From Rhizohabitans arisaemae (GTDB lineage: Bacteria; Actinomycetota; Actinomycetes; Streptosporangiales; Streptosporangiaceae), in contig NZ_BLRH01000060.1 of NCBI RefSeq assembly GCF_025996515.1, forward strand, positions 1,240,001 through 1,304,000: DNA of 64,000 bases, given 5' to 3'. The notes beneath the pieces are model-generated. The model did no database searches, was not told where the DNA came from, and saw nothing but the letters and a program-made list of their open reading frames with translations. The position numbers and the translations under genes were made by a program. Positions 16,111-24,915 of this stretch are shown piece after piece. Position 1 is the first letter of the stretch. Each line of letters starts with the position of its first letter.

Positions 16111-17094
16111 TCATTCCGTGCGCGCCGGAGCCGGCTGAAGCTCTCGCGCAGGCCCCTGCGCGAATACGCAGCGGCAGGACCGCTTCTCACCCAACATCAC
16201 CTCGGGCACCGGCTCATGGCAGGACGCCACCACCTGAGGGCACCGGCTACGGAAGGCGCACCCATCCAGCGCTTCGAACTGGGACGGCAGCTCACCGGTC
16301 AGCATGGGAGAGGCTCCACGGCGGTGGCGGCCAGGTTGGGAAGCCAGGAGCGCGCGGGTGTACGGGTGCCTGGGATCTCGGAAGACCTCCGCCGACGGTC
16401 CCGCCTCGACGATTTCCCCCAGGTACATGACGAGGACCCGGTCGGCGATGTTGGCCACGACCGGCAGCTGGTGCCCGATGAAGAGCACGGACAATGCCCG
16501 CCGCGCCGCGAGGTCGCGCAGCAGCGACAGCACCTGCGCCTGGATGGAGACATCGAGGGCACTCACCGGTTCGTCGGCGATGATGAGGTCCGGGTCGGTC
16601 GCCAGCGCCCTCGCGATCGCCACCCGCTGACGCTGACCACCGGAGAGGTCGCGGGGGCGTCGACGGGCGAACTCCTCCCGCAGCCCCACCTGCGCCAGCA
16701 GGTCCACCACGTAGGCGAACGCGTCCTCGCGTGACACCAATCCGTGGACGACGGCGGGCTCCGCCACCGTCTGGGCCACCGTCATCAACGGGTTCAGCGA
16801 GCCGAACGCATCCTGGAAGACCATCTGGAGCGCCGGCCGGCCGCGTGCTCTATCGGCTGTGGGCTTCCCTCGGAGACGCACTTCACCGGAGTCGACCGGG
16901 GTAAGGCCCATGATCGCCCTGGCAAGCGTGCTCTTGCCGCAGCCCGACTCACCGACGATCCCGACGCACTCTCCGGCCGCGACGTCGAAGGAAACCCCGT
17001 TGACCGCGTAAACCCGGGGACGAGCGCGGCCGAGGCCGCGCCCGCCGGGATAGGACTTCACCAGCTGGTGAACCTCAAGAAGGCTCTCAGTCAC
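16111..17094 (-). CDS. Oligopeptide/dipeptide-type ABC transporter ATP-binding protein (second ATPase)
   Basis: 327 residues from the GTG at 17094, overlapping the previous gene by 8 bp. It has Walker A G-E-S-G-C-G-K-S-T, signature L-S-G-G-Q-R-Q-R and Walker B L-I-I-A-D-E-P. The C-terminal oligo_HPY extension with C-A-F-R-S-R-C-P supplies cysteines and is typical of OppF/DppF. It is the last gene of the five-gene importer operon. In the IclR locus it more likely serves a glycan or sugar-conjugate than a peptide, as some Opp-type importers do; that is inference. Confidence 0.9.
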   Translation of the reverse strand: MTESLLEVHQLVKSYPGGRGLGRARPRVYAVNGVSFDVAAGECVGIVGESGCGKSTLARAIMGLTPVDSGEVRLRGKPTADRARGRPALQMVFQDAFGSLNPLMTVAQTVAEPAVVHGLVSREDAFAYVVDLLAQVGLREEFARRRPRDLSGGQRQRVAIARALATDPDLIIADEPVSALDVSIQAQVLSLLRDLAARRALSVLFIGHQLPVVANIADRVLVMYLGEIVEAGPSAEVFRDPRHPYTRALLASQPGRHRRGASPMLTGELPSQFEALDGCAFRSRCPQVVASCHEPVPEVMLGEKRSCRCVFAQGPARELQPAPARTE

Positions 17095-18061
17095 GGCTGG
17101 ACCTTTCTTCCGGATGTAGGCAAGCGACCTGCCGGCCCGGTTCCAGCTCGGTCGGCGCCACCTGCGACGTACGGCAGGCGTCAGTCGCCGACGGGCACCG
17201 CGGCTGGAATGCGCACCCGGCGTTCGCACGGGTGGCGAGGGTCGGGGGTTGCCCGTCGATCGCCCGGAACCCGCGGCCGGTGCCGACGTCGTCCATCCGG
17301 GGCACGGCGCGCAACAGCCCCGCCGTGTAGGGATGGGCCGGGTCGGACAGGACGCGGTCAGCAGGCCCCGACTCGACGATCCGGCCGGCGTACATGACCA
17401 TCACCCAGTCGGCGACCTGCGCGATGACACCGATGTCGTGGGAGACCATGACCATGCCGAGACGGCGCTCCGCCTGGGTGCGTTCGAGCAGGAGCAGGAT
17501 CTGGTCCTGCACGGTGACGTCGAGGGCCGTGGTCGGCTCGTCCGCCAGCAGAACCCGTGGATCACGGGCCAGCGCGAGGGCGATCATGACGCGCTGCCTC
17601 ATGCCGCCACTGAGCTGGTGGGGGAAGGCCGACATACGACGCGCGGGTTCGGAGAGCCCGACGTCGCCCAGGAGTTCGACGGCTCGAGCGCGCGCCTCTC
17701 CACGGGAGCACCTGCGCGTGAACCGGATCGTCTCGACGATCTGGTTCCCGATGGTGAACACCGGGTTGAGCGAGTTGAGGGGGTCTTGGAACACCATGGC
17801 GATCGCGGGATGGCCGGCCCCGGGGTCGATCGGCTTCCCCTCCATCCGGATCTCGCCCCCGCTCACGCGCGCGGCACCGGGCAGGATTCCTTGGATGGCA
17901 CGCAGGGTGATGCTCTTGCCGGACCCGGACTCGCCCACGATCCCGATCGTCTGCCCCGGCCGAAGCGCCAGGGTCACGTCTTCCACGGCCGGGAACGTGT
18001 TCCCTTCCGACGTCCGGATGTCGACGGAGAGGCCGGAGACCTCGAGCAGCGGGCCGCTCAT
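17087..18061 (-). CDS. Oligopeptide/dipeptide-type ABC transporter ATP-binding protein (first ATPase)
   Basis: 324 residues (MSGPLLEVSGLSVDI), ATGA overlap with the upstream permease. Walker A is G-E-S-G-S-G-K-S-I, signature L-S-G-G-M-R-Q-R, Walker B V-L-L-A-D-E-P, followed by the H-loop V-S-H-D-I-G. The C-terminal C-A-F-Q-P-R-C-P motif belongs to the oligo_HPY domain. It is the OppD/DppD-like partner of the ATPase at 16111 and energises the two permeases. The frame is open far upstream, but that sequence overlaps the permease gene and is not coding. Confidence 0.9.
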   Translation of the reverse strand: MSGPLLEVSGLSVDIRTSEGNTFPAVEDVTLALRPGQTIGIVGESGSGKSITLRAIQGILPGAARVSGGEIRMEGKPIDPGAGHPAIAMVFQDPLNSLNPVFTIGNQIVETIRFTRRCSRGEARARAVELLGDVGLSEPARRMSAFPHQLSGGMRQRVMIALALARDPRVLLADEPTTALDVTVQDQILLLLERTQAERRLGMVMVSHDIGVIAQVADWVMVMYAGRIVESGPADRVLSDPAHPYTAGLLRAVPRMDDVGTGRGFRAIDGQPPTLATRANAGCAFQPRCPSATDACRTSQVAPTELEPGRQVACLHPEERSSRD

Positions 18062-18924
18062 GTCAGGTCCCTGTTCACGCCCAGGATCTCGCCCAGGGAG
18101 TCCCCGGCCAGCATGAGGGCGTAGCCGACCACGAGGACGACGAGACCTGGGAGCGTGCTCATCCACCACGCGAGCCCGAGTTGCTCCTGGCCGTCGGCGA
18201 TGATCGCGCCCCATTCCGGGGTGGGGGGCGGCACGCCCAGTCCCAGGAAGGAGAGCGAGGCGATGAGCAGGATCACGCCCATCACGTCCGAGAGCGCGTA
18301 CACGGCCAGGGGCCGCAGCAGGTTCGGCAGGACGTGCCTGAACACGATGCGCGGGGTGGGCAGCGCCATGCTGCGGGCCGCGTCGACGTACGCCGCCTCG
18401 CGGATCGTCAGGATCTCCGACCGCACCAGTCGGGCGTAGAGTGCCCAGTTGAACATCATGAGTGCCACGACCAGCGACAGGATGCCCGGGCCCAGCACGG
18501 CCACGACCACCAGCACGAAGACGAGATACGGGAATCCGACCACGAAATCCACCAGCCGCATCAGGGCGCGCTCGACCCACCCACCTCGGTAGCCGGCGAG
18601 GAGCCCGATCAGGCCTCCCAGGACGATGGAGGCGGCCGTGACGGAGAGCGCGAGCCCGAGGTCGAGCCACGTCGCGTGGAGCGTCCGCGAGAGCAGGTCG
18701 CGACCGAGGTCGTCGGTGCCGAACGGATGCTGCAACGAGGGGGGTTGGAGCGTGTTTCGAAGGTCCTGGGCACCCGGATCGGGGAGGAAGAGCACGGCGG
18801 CCAGCGACGCGAGCAGGACGAACGACAGCAGGCTCACCGCGATCGTCAGGTTGCGCCACACCTTGCCGGTACGACGCGGCTTCCTGCCCCGCACAGACGG
18901 AAGCGCCTCAGCCACGGCCTTCAT
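18058..18924 (-). CDS. ABC transporter permease, OppC/DppC type
   Basis: 288 residues from the ATG at 18924, overlapping the upstream permease by ATGA. An N-terminal membrane helix (about residues 22-46) is followed by the periplasmic segment H-P-F-G-T-D-D-L-G-R-D, a hallmark of DppC-type permeases. Five further helices follow, with the EAA-like cytoplasmic loop E-A-A-Y-V-D-A-A-R-S-M. It forms the translocation channel with the permease at 18921. Confidence 0.92.
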   Translation of the reverse strand: MKAVAEALPSVRGRKPRRTGKVWRNLTIAVSLLSFVLLASLAAVLFLPDPGAQDLRNTLQPPSLQHPFGTDDLGRDLLSRTLHATWLDLGLALSVTAASIVLGGLIGLLAGYRGGWVERALMRLVDFVVGFPYLVFVLVVVAVLGPGILSLVVALMMFNWALYARLVRSEILTIREAAYVDAARSMALPTPRIVFRHVLPNLLRPLAVYALSDVMGVILLIASLSFLGLGVPPPTPEWGAIIADGQEQLGLAWWMSTLPGLVVLVVGYALMLAGDSLGEILGVNRDLT

Positions 18925-19853
18925 GCGCGCACCCGGGGATCCACCACGACATGCACGATGTCGGTGAGCAGGCTGCCGACCACCACAGCGGCGCCCATGA
19001 CGAGCGTGACGGCCTGGATGACCGGGTAGTCGCGACCCCCCACCGCCTCGACCAGGAGTGACCCCAGCCCCGGGATAGCGAAGATCTTCTCCACCACCAC
19101 GGACGAGGAGAGAGAGACGGCGAACAGGTAGCCCCACACGCTCAGGCTCGCCCCGAGCGAGGGACGCAGGGCGTGCTTGAACAGGATCCGGGGCCAGGGG
19201 AGCCGACGTGACCGCGCGGCCTCGACGTAATCCGACTGAAGCGTCTCGATGAGCTGTGAGCGGAGCAGGCGGAGCAGGACCGGAGTAAGCGCCAGCGCCA
19301 TGGTCAGGGCGGGCAGCACGATGGACTGAACCTGCCCGCCGAAGGTGGAGCCGAAGCCGGAGGTCGGAAGCAGCCTCCACTCGATGCTCACCACCAGGAT
19401 AAGGAGCAACGCCAACCAGAACGGCGGGGTGACGAAGGTGATCGTCAGCCCGGCCCGGATCAGCTGGTCGGCCCAGGTGCCCCGCTTGGCCGCTGCGAGA
19501 GCACCCAGACCGATCGAGAAAAGCGCGGAGAGCGAGAGCGCCGACCCGACCAGCAGGACGCTTGGCCATATACGCCTGGCGACGAGCTCACCGACGCTCT
19601 CCCCTGACTTGATCGAGGTGCCGAAATCGAGGTGGAGCGCGCCGCTCACGAACCTGAGGTACTGGTCCAGGAGCGGGGCTTCCAGCCCCAGCTCCTGTCG
19701 CCGCGTCGCGATGTCGGCATCCGTGGCCAGCGTTCCCATGGCTATCCGCACCGGGTCACCCGGCACCAGGTGGATCAACAGGAAGGCCAGTACGGACATC
19801 GCCAGGAGGACCGGAACGGCCTCGAGGAGGCGGGTCCCCACGTACTTCACCAC
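18921..19853 (-). CDS. ABC transporter permease, OppB/DppB type
   Basis: 310 residues from the GTG at 19853, chosen because GGGGAGG precedes it; the frame is open to 19907. The first helix is followed by H-L-V-P-G-D-P, the DppB signature. Six membrane helices are predicted, with an EAA-type loop D-Y-V-E-A-A-R-S-R-R. It sits 17 bp downstream of the binding-protein gene. Confidence 0.9.
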   Translation of the reverse strand: MVKYVGTRLLEAVPVLLAMSVLAFLLIHLVPGDPVRIAMGTLATDADIATRRQELGLEAPLLDQYLRFVSGALHLDFGTSIKSGESVGELVARRIWPSVLLVGSALSLSALFSIGLGALAAAKRGTWADQLIRAGLTITFVTPPFWLALLLILVVSIEWRLLPTSGFGSTFGGQVQSIVLPALTMALALTPVLLRLLRSQLIETLQSDYVEAARSRRLPWPRILFKHALRPSLGASLSVWGYLFAVSLSSSVVVEKIFAIPGLGSLLVEAVGGRDYPVIQAVTLVMGAAVVVGSLLTDIVHVVVDPRVRA

Positions 19854-19870
19854 GTCAGTCCTCCCCGCGC

Positions 19871-21517
19871 CTACTTCGTCTTCCACACCCGGTCGAGACG
19901 CCACCACCCGTTGAGCAAGTAGTTGAAGTCGCCGACCTTGGCGGACACCGCCGCACGGTTCGGGGTGTAGGCGATCGGGATCCTGGGCAACAGTTCCATC
20001 GAGCGGATGTGGATCTGCTTGAACAAGTCGGCCCGCTGCTGCTCGTCGACGGTCCTGACGGCCTTATGCGTGAGGTCTGCCAGCGTGTCGTCCTTGAAGA
20101 ACGTGAAAAGGTTGTCGATCGCCGGTGAGTTGAAGTACAGGGTCGTGAACTGATCGTCGATCGGCACGTCACTGGTGGACTGCCCGGGTTGCTGGATCCT
20201 GATCTCGTAGTTGCCGCGAGTGAACTCGCTGAAAGTCGCACTGTCCTGGGGCTCGATCTTGACCGTGACGCCGATCTTCTTGAAGGATTCTTGGAGGATC
20301 TGGGCGGTCTGGCCCGACGCCTGGTCCTCCGCGGAGTACCGGATGACGGTCGAGAAGCCGTTCGGCGCCGAGGACTTGGCCAGCGCGGCCTTGGCCGCCT
20401 CGAGGTCGTAAGGCACCCGCTTCGCCGCGTCGGTCCAGTACTTCAGCTTGGGGAGGACCGTGTTCATGGCCGGCGCCTTGCCTTTGAACACGACACCGAT
20501 GATCTCGTCCACCGGCGTGGCCAGCGCCAGCGCGCGGCGCACCTGAGGGTCGTTGAGCGGCGGCTTGGAGTTGTTCAGCGAGACGGTGAACATATCCGCA
20601 CCGGGCCCCAGCAGGACGTCCACGTCGCCCGAGGAATCCAGGCTGTCGATCTGGGAGAACGGCACCGAGTCCGCGACGTCCGAGGTCCCGGAGCGCACGT
20701 TCAGGACGCGGGTGTTGTCGTCGGGCACCACGTTGAGCACGACCTTGTCGAGGTACGGCATGCCCGTACGCCAGTGCTTGTCGTTTCGCGTCAGCTCCAC
20801 CCGCTGCTCGCGGGTCCAGGAGGACACCACGAAGGGCCCGCTTCCGACCGGGGCCTTGTTGTACGCTTCCTCACCCATGTCCTTGACCACTGCCTTGGGC
20901 ATGATCGAGGCGCCCGGGAAGGCGAGGTTGTAGATCAGGCCGGGTGACGGGTGGCTGAGCTTCAGCACGACCGCCCGCTCCGATGGAGTTTCAATCGACT
21001 TGACCGCCGAGAAGAGATTCGCGAACAGCGAGTCACCGACAGACTCAAGGGAGAATTTCACGTCTGCCGCCGTCACCGGCGACCCGTTGGAGAACTGCGC
21101 TTCCCGCAGCTGGAAAGAGTAGGTAAGGCCGTCCTTCGAAACCTCCCAGGTCTCGGCGAGCCCGGGTTTCGGGTCGAGCGAGCCGGGCTCCAGGGTCACC
21201 AACTGGTCGAAGACCTGCATCATGATCTGGATCGTGTTGTTCGACGGCTGCTCGTTGAAGTACAGCGGACTGATTCCCTTGGCACCCGATAGGACATCGA
21301 CCGTCAGCGTGCCCCCCTTGACGGGCTCACCCGCCCGCTTGAGTGTGGCTCCCCAGGCGCCTGAGTCGGTCTTCGTGGACGTGCTGTCGCCTCCACCTCC
21401 ACCTCCGCCTCCCCCGCACGCGGGCAGGACCAATACGACCGCCGTCAGTGCTGCGCCCCACCACACGCGCTGAGCTTGCCGGCCCCGAGAGCCCTCTACT
21501 GCTGGGCGACTCCACAT
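19871..21517 (-). CDS. ABC transporter substrate-binding lipoprotein, family 5 (Opp/Dpp type)
   Basis: 548 residues with a lipoprotein signal peptide: basic N-terminus, hydrophobic stretch, and lipobox L-P-A-C at about residues 31-34 followed by a Gly run. The mature part has the SBP_bac_5 pattern (G-L-A-E-T-W-E-V-S-K-D-G-L-T-Y-S-F-Q-L). It delivers the ligand to the permease pair. The ATG at 21517 has GAAGG upstream. It is the first gene of the importer operon and carries a perfect IclR-type palindrome in its promoter. The ligand is unknown; family 5 also includes sugar and oligosaccharide binders. Confidence 0.92.
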   Translation of the reverse strand: MWSRPAVEGSRGRQAQRVWWGAALTAVVLVLPACGGGGGGGGGDSTSTKTDSGAWGATLKRAGEPVKGGTLTVDVLSGAKGISPLYFNEQPSNNTIQIMMQVFDQLVTLEPGSLDPKPGLAETWEVSKDGLTYSFQLREAQFSNGSPVTAADVKFSLESVGDSLFANLFSAVKSIETPSERAVVLKLSHPSPGLIYNLAFPGASIMPKAVVKDMGEEAYNKAPVGSGPFVVSSWTREQRVELTRNDKHWRTGMPYLDKVVLNVVPDDNTRVLNVRSGTSDVADSVPFSQIDSLDSSGDVDVLLGPGADMFTVSLNNSKPPLNDPQVRRALALATPVDEIIGVVFKGKAPAMNTVLPKLKYWTDAAKRVPYDLEAAKAALAKSSAPNGFSTVIRYSAEDQASGQTAQILQESFKKIGVTVKIEPQDSATFSEFTRGNYEIRIQQPGQSTSDVPIDDQFTTLYFNSPAIDNLFTFFKDDTLADLTHKAVRTVDEQQRADLFKQIHIRSMELLPRIPIAYTPNRAAVSAKVGDFNYLLNGWWRLDRVWKTK

Positions 21518-21529
21518 GCCGGACCTTCT

Positions 21530-21562
21530 TTCATACTATGAACCGGATTCGCAGAATATGGC
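21530..21562. promoter_or_regulatory. IclR-type operators upstream of the importer operon
   Basis: TTCATACTATGAA (21530-21542) is the only perfect copy of the locus palindrome. A weaker GCCATATTC-type mate sits about 20 bp upstream (21550-21562). The spacing repeats that at the E2 and glycosidase-like promoters. Confidence 0.7.
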
Positions 21563-21711
21563 ACCACTGAAGTGACCGCAAGGGTGCCTGTCGCGTCGGC
21601 TGCCAGCGGGAGCAGGGTTTTCCGATCACAAGAACACCGGGAAAGGACCCGGATCCGCAGACGCACATTCAGCGACCCGGCCGGGAGGCGATCCGGAAAT
21701 CGGCGGGCCGG

Positions 21712-21886
21712 CTGGCGGGTGCGACTGCGACGCGGTGGCCGAGGGCTTGAGGCCGCGGATATGGCGGCGTTTCTCGCGCTCGGGGTAGAGACGGCCGTCG
21801 GAGTCGACGGCGTCGGCGGTGGGATCGGAGAGCAGGTGCCGGACGATGGTCAGGATGGAGCGACCGACGGCGAGGGCTGCCTCATC
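21712..21886 (-). pseudogene. Remnant of an IS110-family transposase C-terminus
   Basis: A leftward frame contains A-L-A-V-G-R-S-I-L-T-I-V-R-H-L-L-S-D-P-T-A and, 20 residues on, P-E-R-E-K-R-R-H-I-R-G-L. The order and spacing resemble the C-terminal tail of IS110/IS116/IS902 transposases (ILxIIWHLLSDP..RKRNHIRQLEALG). The rest of the transposase and the element ends are absent and key residues are changed, so this is a decayed scar at the edge of the catabolic locus. Confidence 0.5.
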
Positions 21887-22691
21887 CGGTGACCCTGGTG
21901 AGGATCTGCCGTGCTCGTTCAATGACGGCCTTGTCCACGAAGTGCCCGTCCGACGTGGTTCCCGCTCCCTGCCCCACGGCCTGGCTCAGGACCCGGCGAG
22001 CCCACTCGATCTGATCGGCGGCCGGCTCGAACGCGGACGCGACGGCTCCGATCTGCGCCGGGTGAATGCAGAGTTTGCCACCGAAGCCCAAGGCCCGAGC
22101 GCGGGCGGCGTCGCCGGCGGCCGCACGCGGGTCTCCTAGCGCCTGCGTCACTCCGTCGATAGGAGCGGGTTTGCCCGCCGCCCGCGACGCGACGACCAGC
22201 GTGCTCCGTGCCAGCAGGAGGGCACGGTCGGTCTCGGCGGCGTTGATGTCGAGAGCGAAGTCGATGGACCCGAAGGCGAGCCGCACGACCGGCGTCATCT
22301 CGGCCAGACGATGGGCGTCGCGCACCCCACGGGCGGTCTCAACCAGAGCGACGAGCGCGGCGGAGCCGCCGAACGCATCACTTATCCGGTCCAAGGCCGC
22401 GGGATCCTCGGCCTTGGGCACGACGAGGCCCGCGAGCCCGGTCAGACCCGATAGACAGGCGAGATCGTCGTCGTGCCAGGGGGTATCCGAACCGTTGATA
22501 CGAACCCACGCGGCGCCTCCGCCCGCGAGCCACACGGCGGCCGACTCCCGGGCACGCTCCTTGTCCGCCGACGCGACCGCGTCCTCCAAGTCGACGATCA
22601 CCTCATCGGCACCGCTCTGAGCGGCCTTGCAGAACCGCTCCGGACGATCTCCGGGAACGAACAGCCAGGTGACGGCGGTATCAGCACTCAT
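21882..22691 (-). CDS. HpcH/HpaI aldolase / citrate-lyase-beta-like CoA-ester lyase
   Basis: 269 residues (M-S-A-D-T-A-V-T-W-L-F-V-P-G-D-R-P-E-R). CitE-like TIM barrel: V-P-G-D-R-P and V-I-V-D-L-E-D-A-V carry the Arg and acidic CoA/metal residues; A-L-V-E-T-A-R-G-V supplies the metal Glu; L-A-F-G-S-I-D-F-A-L-D is also typical. Such enzymes cleave or form (S)-citramalyl-, malyl- or beta-methylmalyl-CoA. It overlaps a short upstream reading frame and ends beside the IS110 scar. It might work with the hydratase at 4.2 kb or with acyl-CoAs made by the E1/E2 complex. That link is speculation. Confidence 0.85.
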   Translation of the reverse strand: MSADTAVTWLFVPGDRPERFCKAAQSGADEVIVDLEDAVASADKERARESAAVWLAGGGAAWVRINGSDTPWHDDDLACLSGLTGLAGLVVPKAEDPAALDRISDAFGGSAALVALVETARGVRDAHRLAEMTPVVRLAFGSIDFALDINAAETDRALLLARSTLVVASRAAGKPAPIDGVTQALGDPRAAAGDAARARALGFGGKLCIHPAQIGAVASAFEPAADQIEWARRVLSQAVGQGAGTTSDGHFVDKAVIERARQILTRVTG

Positions 22692-22855
22692 GGCGCGACG
22701 GGGGACCGCTTGGCCGGCCGCCTGACGGCGACCGTGCGCTCAATCTCGTCTGCGACCTCTCCCATGGTCATTCGCGCCACAGGCTTGACCTCGCGGTCCA
22801 CGAGGGTCCCGGCGAGAGCGACGCTCTCGGACTCCTCATCGCTTGGTTCGCTCAT
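22688..22855 (-). CDS. Short protein, possibly a truncated acyl-CoA dehydrogenase N-terminus
   Basis: 55 residues from an ATG with an excellent GGAGGAGC site; its stop overlaps the lyase start. The segment V-A-L-A-G-T-L-V-D-R-E-V-K-P-V-A-R looks like the first helices of an acyl-CoA dehydrogenase (compare W-A-E-R-E-V-K-P-V in the gene at 3039). The remainder does not, so a truncation or rearrangement is likely. It may be translated only as a leader that couples to the lyase. Confidence 0.4.
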   Translation of the reverse strand: MSEPSDEESESVALAGTLVDREVKPVARMTMGEVADEIERTVAVRRPAKRSPVAP

Positions 22856-23150
22856 CCTGCTCCTCCAAGTCTGGTCGAAAGGAGCGGCATCGGTTGTCAT
22901 CCTCCCTGTGCCGGCTTCCATCACCATCATGGGCACTGATGACACCGATCGTGAAATGCGAACTCGTGATGGGCCCATGCGATCGCACGATGCGCGGCCC
23001 GCCGACACCGCCGGATCACCTGAGGTCGGGCTGTGCAATCCACGCGAAACAGCGGCACTTCTCGGGCAGGGCGGAACCAACGGGGGGTATGGGCGCGTTA
23101 CTCACGCAAGATCCCGCGGCTGGGGCTCAGCGGGAGGAAACGGGGGGAAC

Positions 23151-23576
23151 GTGGGCCTGAAAGAGCGGCTCGTCATCATCGTCATGGCCCCGGTGATCGC
23201 CGCGGCCTATCTGCTCTTCTGCTGGGAGGTGGTCGCCTCCGCCCGCGCCGCCATGGGATTCGGCACTCCGGGAACCGTGGTCATCACCGAGTCATGTCGA
23301 CGCTACTGCGACTGGAAGGCCGACTTCATCCCGCACGACGGCGGCTCCCCTCGCCGGGACGTCGATTTCTCCAAACCCCTGCCATCCGACGCCGGTCCGG
23401 GAGACCGTTTCCCCGCCCTGGACTCCGGCGGCCTGATGGCGGTGCACTCATCCGACGGGAGCTGGCGCCCCGGCTGGCCACTGGGCGGGGTTCTGTTCGG
23501 CTCCATGCTCCTCGCTCTCGCCGGCTATCGCTTCGTGAAATGGCGGAAAGGCGAGGAAGCGGACTTCTTCTCCTGA
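23151..23576 (+). CDS. Small membrane protein of unknown function
   Basis: 141 residues from a GTG preceded by GGGGGG. There are two hydrophobic helices, near residues 5-28 and 104-124. They flank a polar loop of about 75 residues that contains C-R-R-Y-C. A charged tail (K-W-R-K-G-E-E) follows the second helix. This suggests two membrane spans with the loop outside and both ends inside. No known domain is recognised. It stands alone between the CoA-lyase unit and the AraC regulator. Confidence 0.6.
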   Translation: MGLKERLVIIVMAPVIAAAYLLFCWEVVASARAAMGFGTPGTVVITESCRRYCDWKADFIPHDGGSPRRDVDFSKPLPSDAGPGDRFPALDSGGLMAVHSSDGSWRPGWPLGGVLFGSMLLALAGYRFVKWRKGEEADFFS

Positions 23577-23756
23577 CGGTCGTCGCCTCTCCGCGCGAGA
23601 GGCCTGCGGCGGGCCTCAGCACACCGTGACGGGGGCGTGCGGCCCTCGACCTGCTTCAGTCAGGCGTGCGCATCTGCCACGTCGACCCGGCATGTCACCG
23701 CCGAGAGCGGGTGGTGTTCGGAGACCTGTCCAGCCTTCCCTTCGTGAAAGGAGACC

Positions 23757-24758
23757 GTGGTGTGGGCACGCATGTCCACTGACGCCGTCGCGGTGAGAGA
23801 GCGGACGGATTGGTATCAGAACGTGGTGGCGCAGACCATCGCCCCCCACATCCTGAAGATCACGAACCCCGCCTCCTTCCGGGCCTCCGCGGAGGTCCTG
23901 CGCCTGGGACGGATCGAGTTATCCCAGCATGTGCAATCCGACCTCCTTTCCTGGCGCACCCCACGGCTGATCCAGCGCAGCGACCCGGAGAACTACCTCC
24001 TCGGCTTGATCACCCGTGGCCGGAAGGCGATCTCCCAACGGCGAAACGTCAGCGTCATAGGGGCTGGGGACGCGGTCCTGTTCGACACCTCCCACCCCTA
24101 CACCGCCGGTTCCCCGATCCCCGGGGACGTCGGGGTGACGCTCGTGCACATCCCCCGCACGATGATCGCCCTTCCCCAGGACAGGCTCGATGCGTCGCTC
24201 GGCCGTCGATTCACCACCAGGCACGGCATCGGCGCCGTTCTCCGCCGCTTCCTCGTCTCCGTCTACGCCCACGGCACGGAATGCGCGCCGCCGGAACTGC
24301 CCGTACTGGAACGTACGACACTCGAGCTCGTCTCCGGGTTGCTGGCCCAGCAACTCGACGCCTGGCAACATCTTCCGGCCGAAACGCGCCGGCAAGTGCT
24401 GCTGCGCCACATCGACGCCTTCATCGACCACCACCTGTCCGACCTCGGGCTGACGCCGCAGGCCGTCGCCGCCGGCCACAACGTCTCTCTCCGCACCCTC
24501 TACTCCCTTTTCGAAGGCCGGGGAGAGACGGTGGCCGCCGCCATACGGCGACGCCGCCTGGAACGCTGCCACGCCGACTTGGCCGATCCCGCCAACTTCC
24601 GGCAGCCCGTTCACGAGATCGGCGCGCGCTGGGGTTTCCCCAACGCGTCCTCCTTCTCCCGCGCCTTCCGCCACGCCTACGGCATCAGCCCCAGCTCCTA
24701 CCGCCAATCCCTGCCGGCACCGCCCGACTCGAACGCGGCACAATCCACAGCCAGATAG
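23757..24758 (+). CDS. AraC-family transcriptional regulator
   Basis: 333 residues. The N-terminal half has the AraC_binding_2 pattern (sensor beta-barrel, Q-R-S-D-P-E-N-Y-L-L-G-L-I). The C-terminal two-HTH module occupies roughly residues 220-320: G-L-T-P-Q-A-V-A-A-G-H-N-V-S-L-R-T-L-Y, then W-G-F-P-N-A-S-S-F-S-R-A-F and Y-G-I-S-P-S-S-Y-R. The GTG at 23757 follows AAAGGAG closely; the next GTG at 23760 is equally possible. It precedes the P450 gene, where a pair of direct repeats suggests its target. It may be the cluster regulator. Confidence 0.88.
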   Translation: MVWARMSTDAVAVRERTDWYQNVVAQTIAPHILKITNPASFRASAEVLRLGRIELSQHVQSDLLSWRTPRLIQRSDPENYLLGLITRGRKAISQRRNVSVIGAGDAVLFDTSHPYTAGSPIPGDVGVTLVHIPRTMIALPQDRLDASLGRRFTTRHGIGAVLRRFLVSVYAHGTECAPPELPVLERTTLELVSGLLAQQLDAWQHLPAETRRQVLLRHIDAFIDHHLSDLGLTPQAVAAGHNVSLRTLYSLFEGRGETVAAAIRRRRLERCHADLADPANFRQPVHEIGARWGFPNASSFSRAFRHAYGISPSSYRQSLPAPPDSNAAQSTAR

Positions 24759-24773
24759 GGATTGACACGGTAT

Positions 24774-24807
24774 GCGTGACTTCTGTGCAACCCGTGCACG
24801 TGACTTC
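24774..24807. promoter_or_regulatory. Direct repeats in the P450 promoter (candidate AraC sites)
   Basis: GCGTGACTTC (24774-24783) and ACGTGACTTC (24798-24807) are direct repeats 24 bp apart, the arrangement used by AraC-family activators. A TTGACA hexamer (24762-24767) lies just upstream of the first repeat. Confidence 0.4.
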
Positions 24808-24915
24808 CGGCCATCACCGCGCACCGACTATCCATGGACACGGGAGATGTGGCCCGCGAGTCGCCCCGCATCCTGGCTGCCGCGCCCGGGCAACTCCCCG
24901 TGATCAGGAGGGTTC

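Noticed and set aside
17087-18859. 590-residue version of the first ABC ATPase
   Set aside because: The upstream extension is an out-of-frame reading of the permease gene; the ATGA overlap at 18058-18061 fixes the start.
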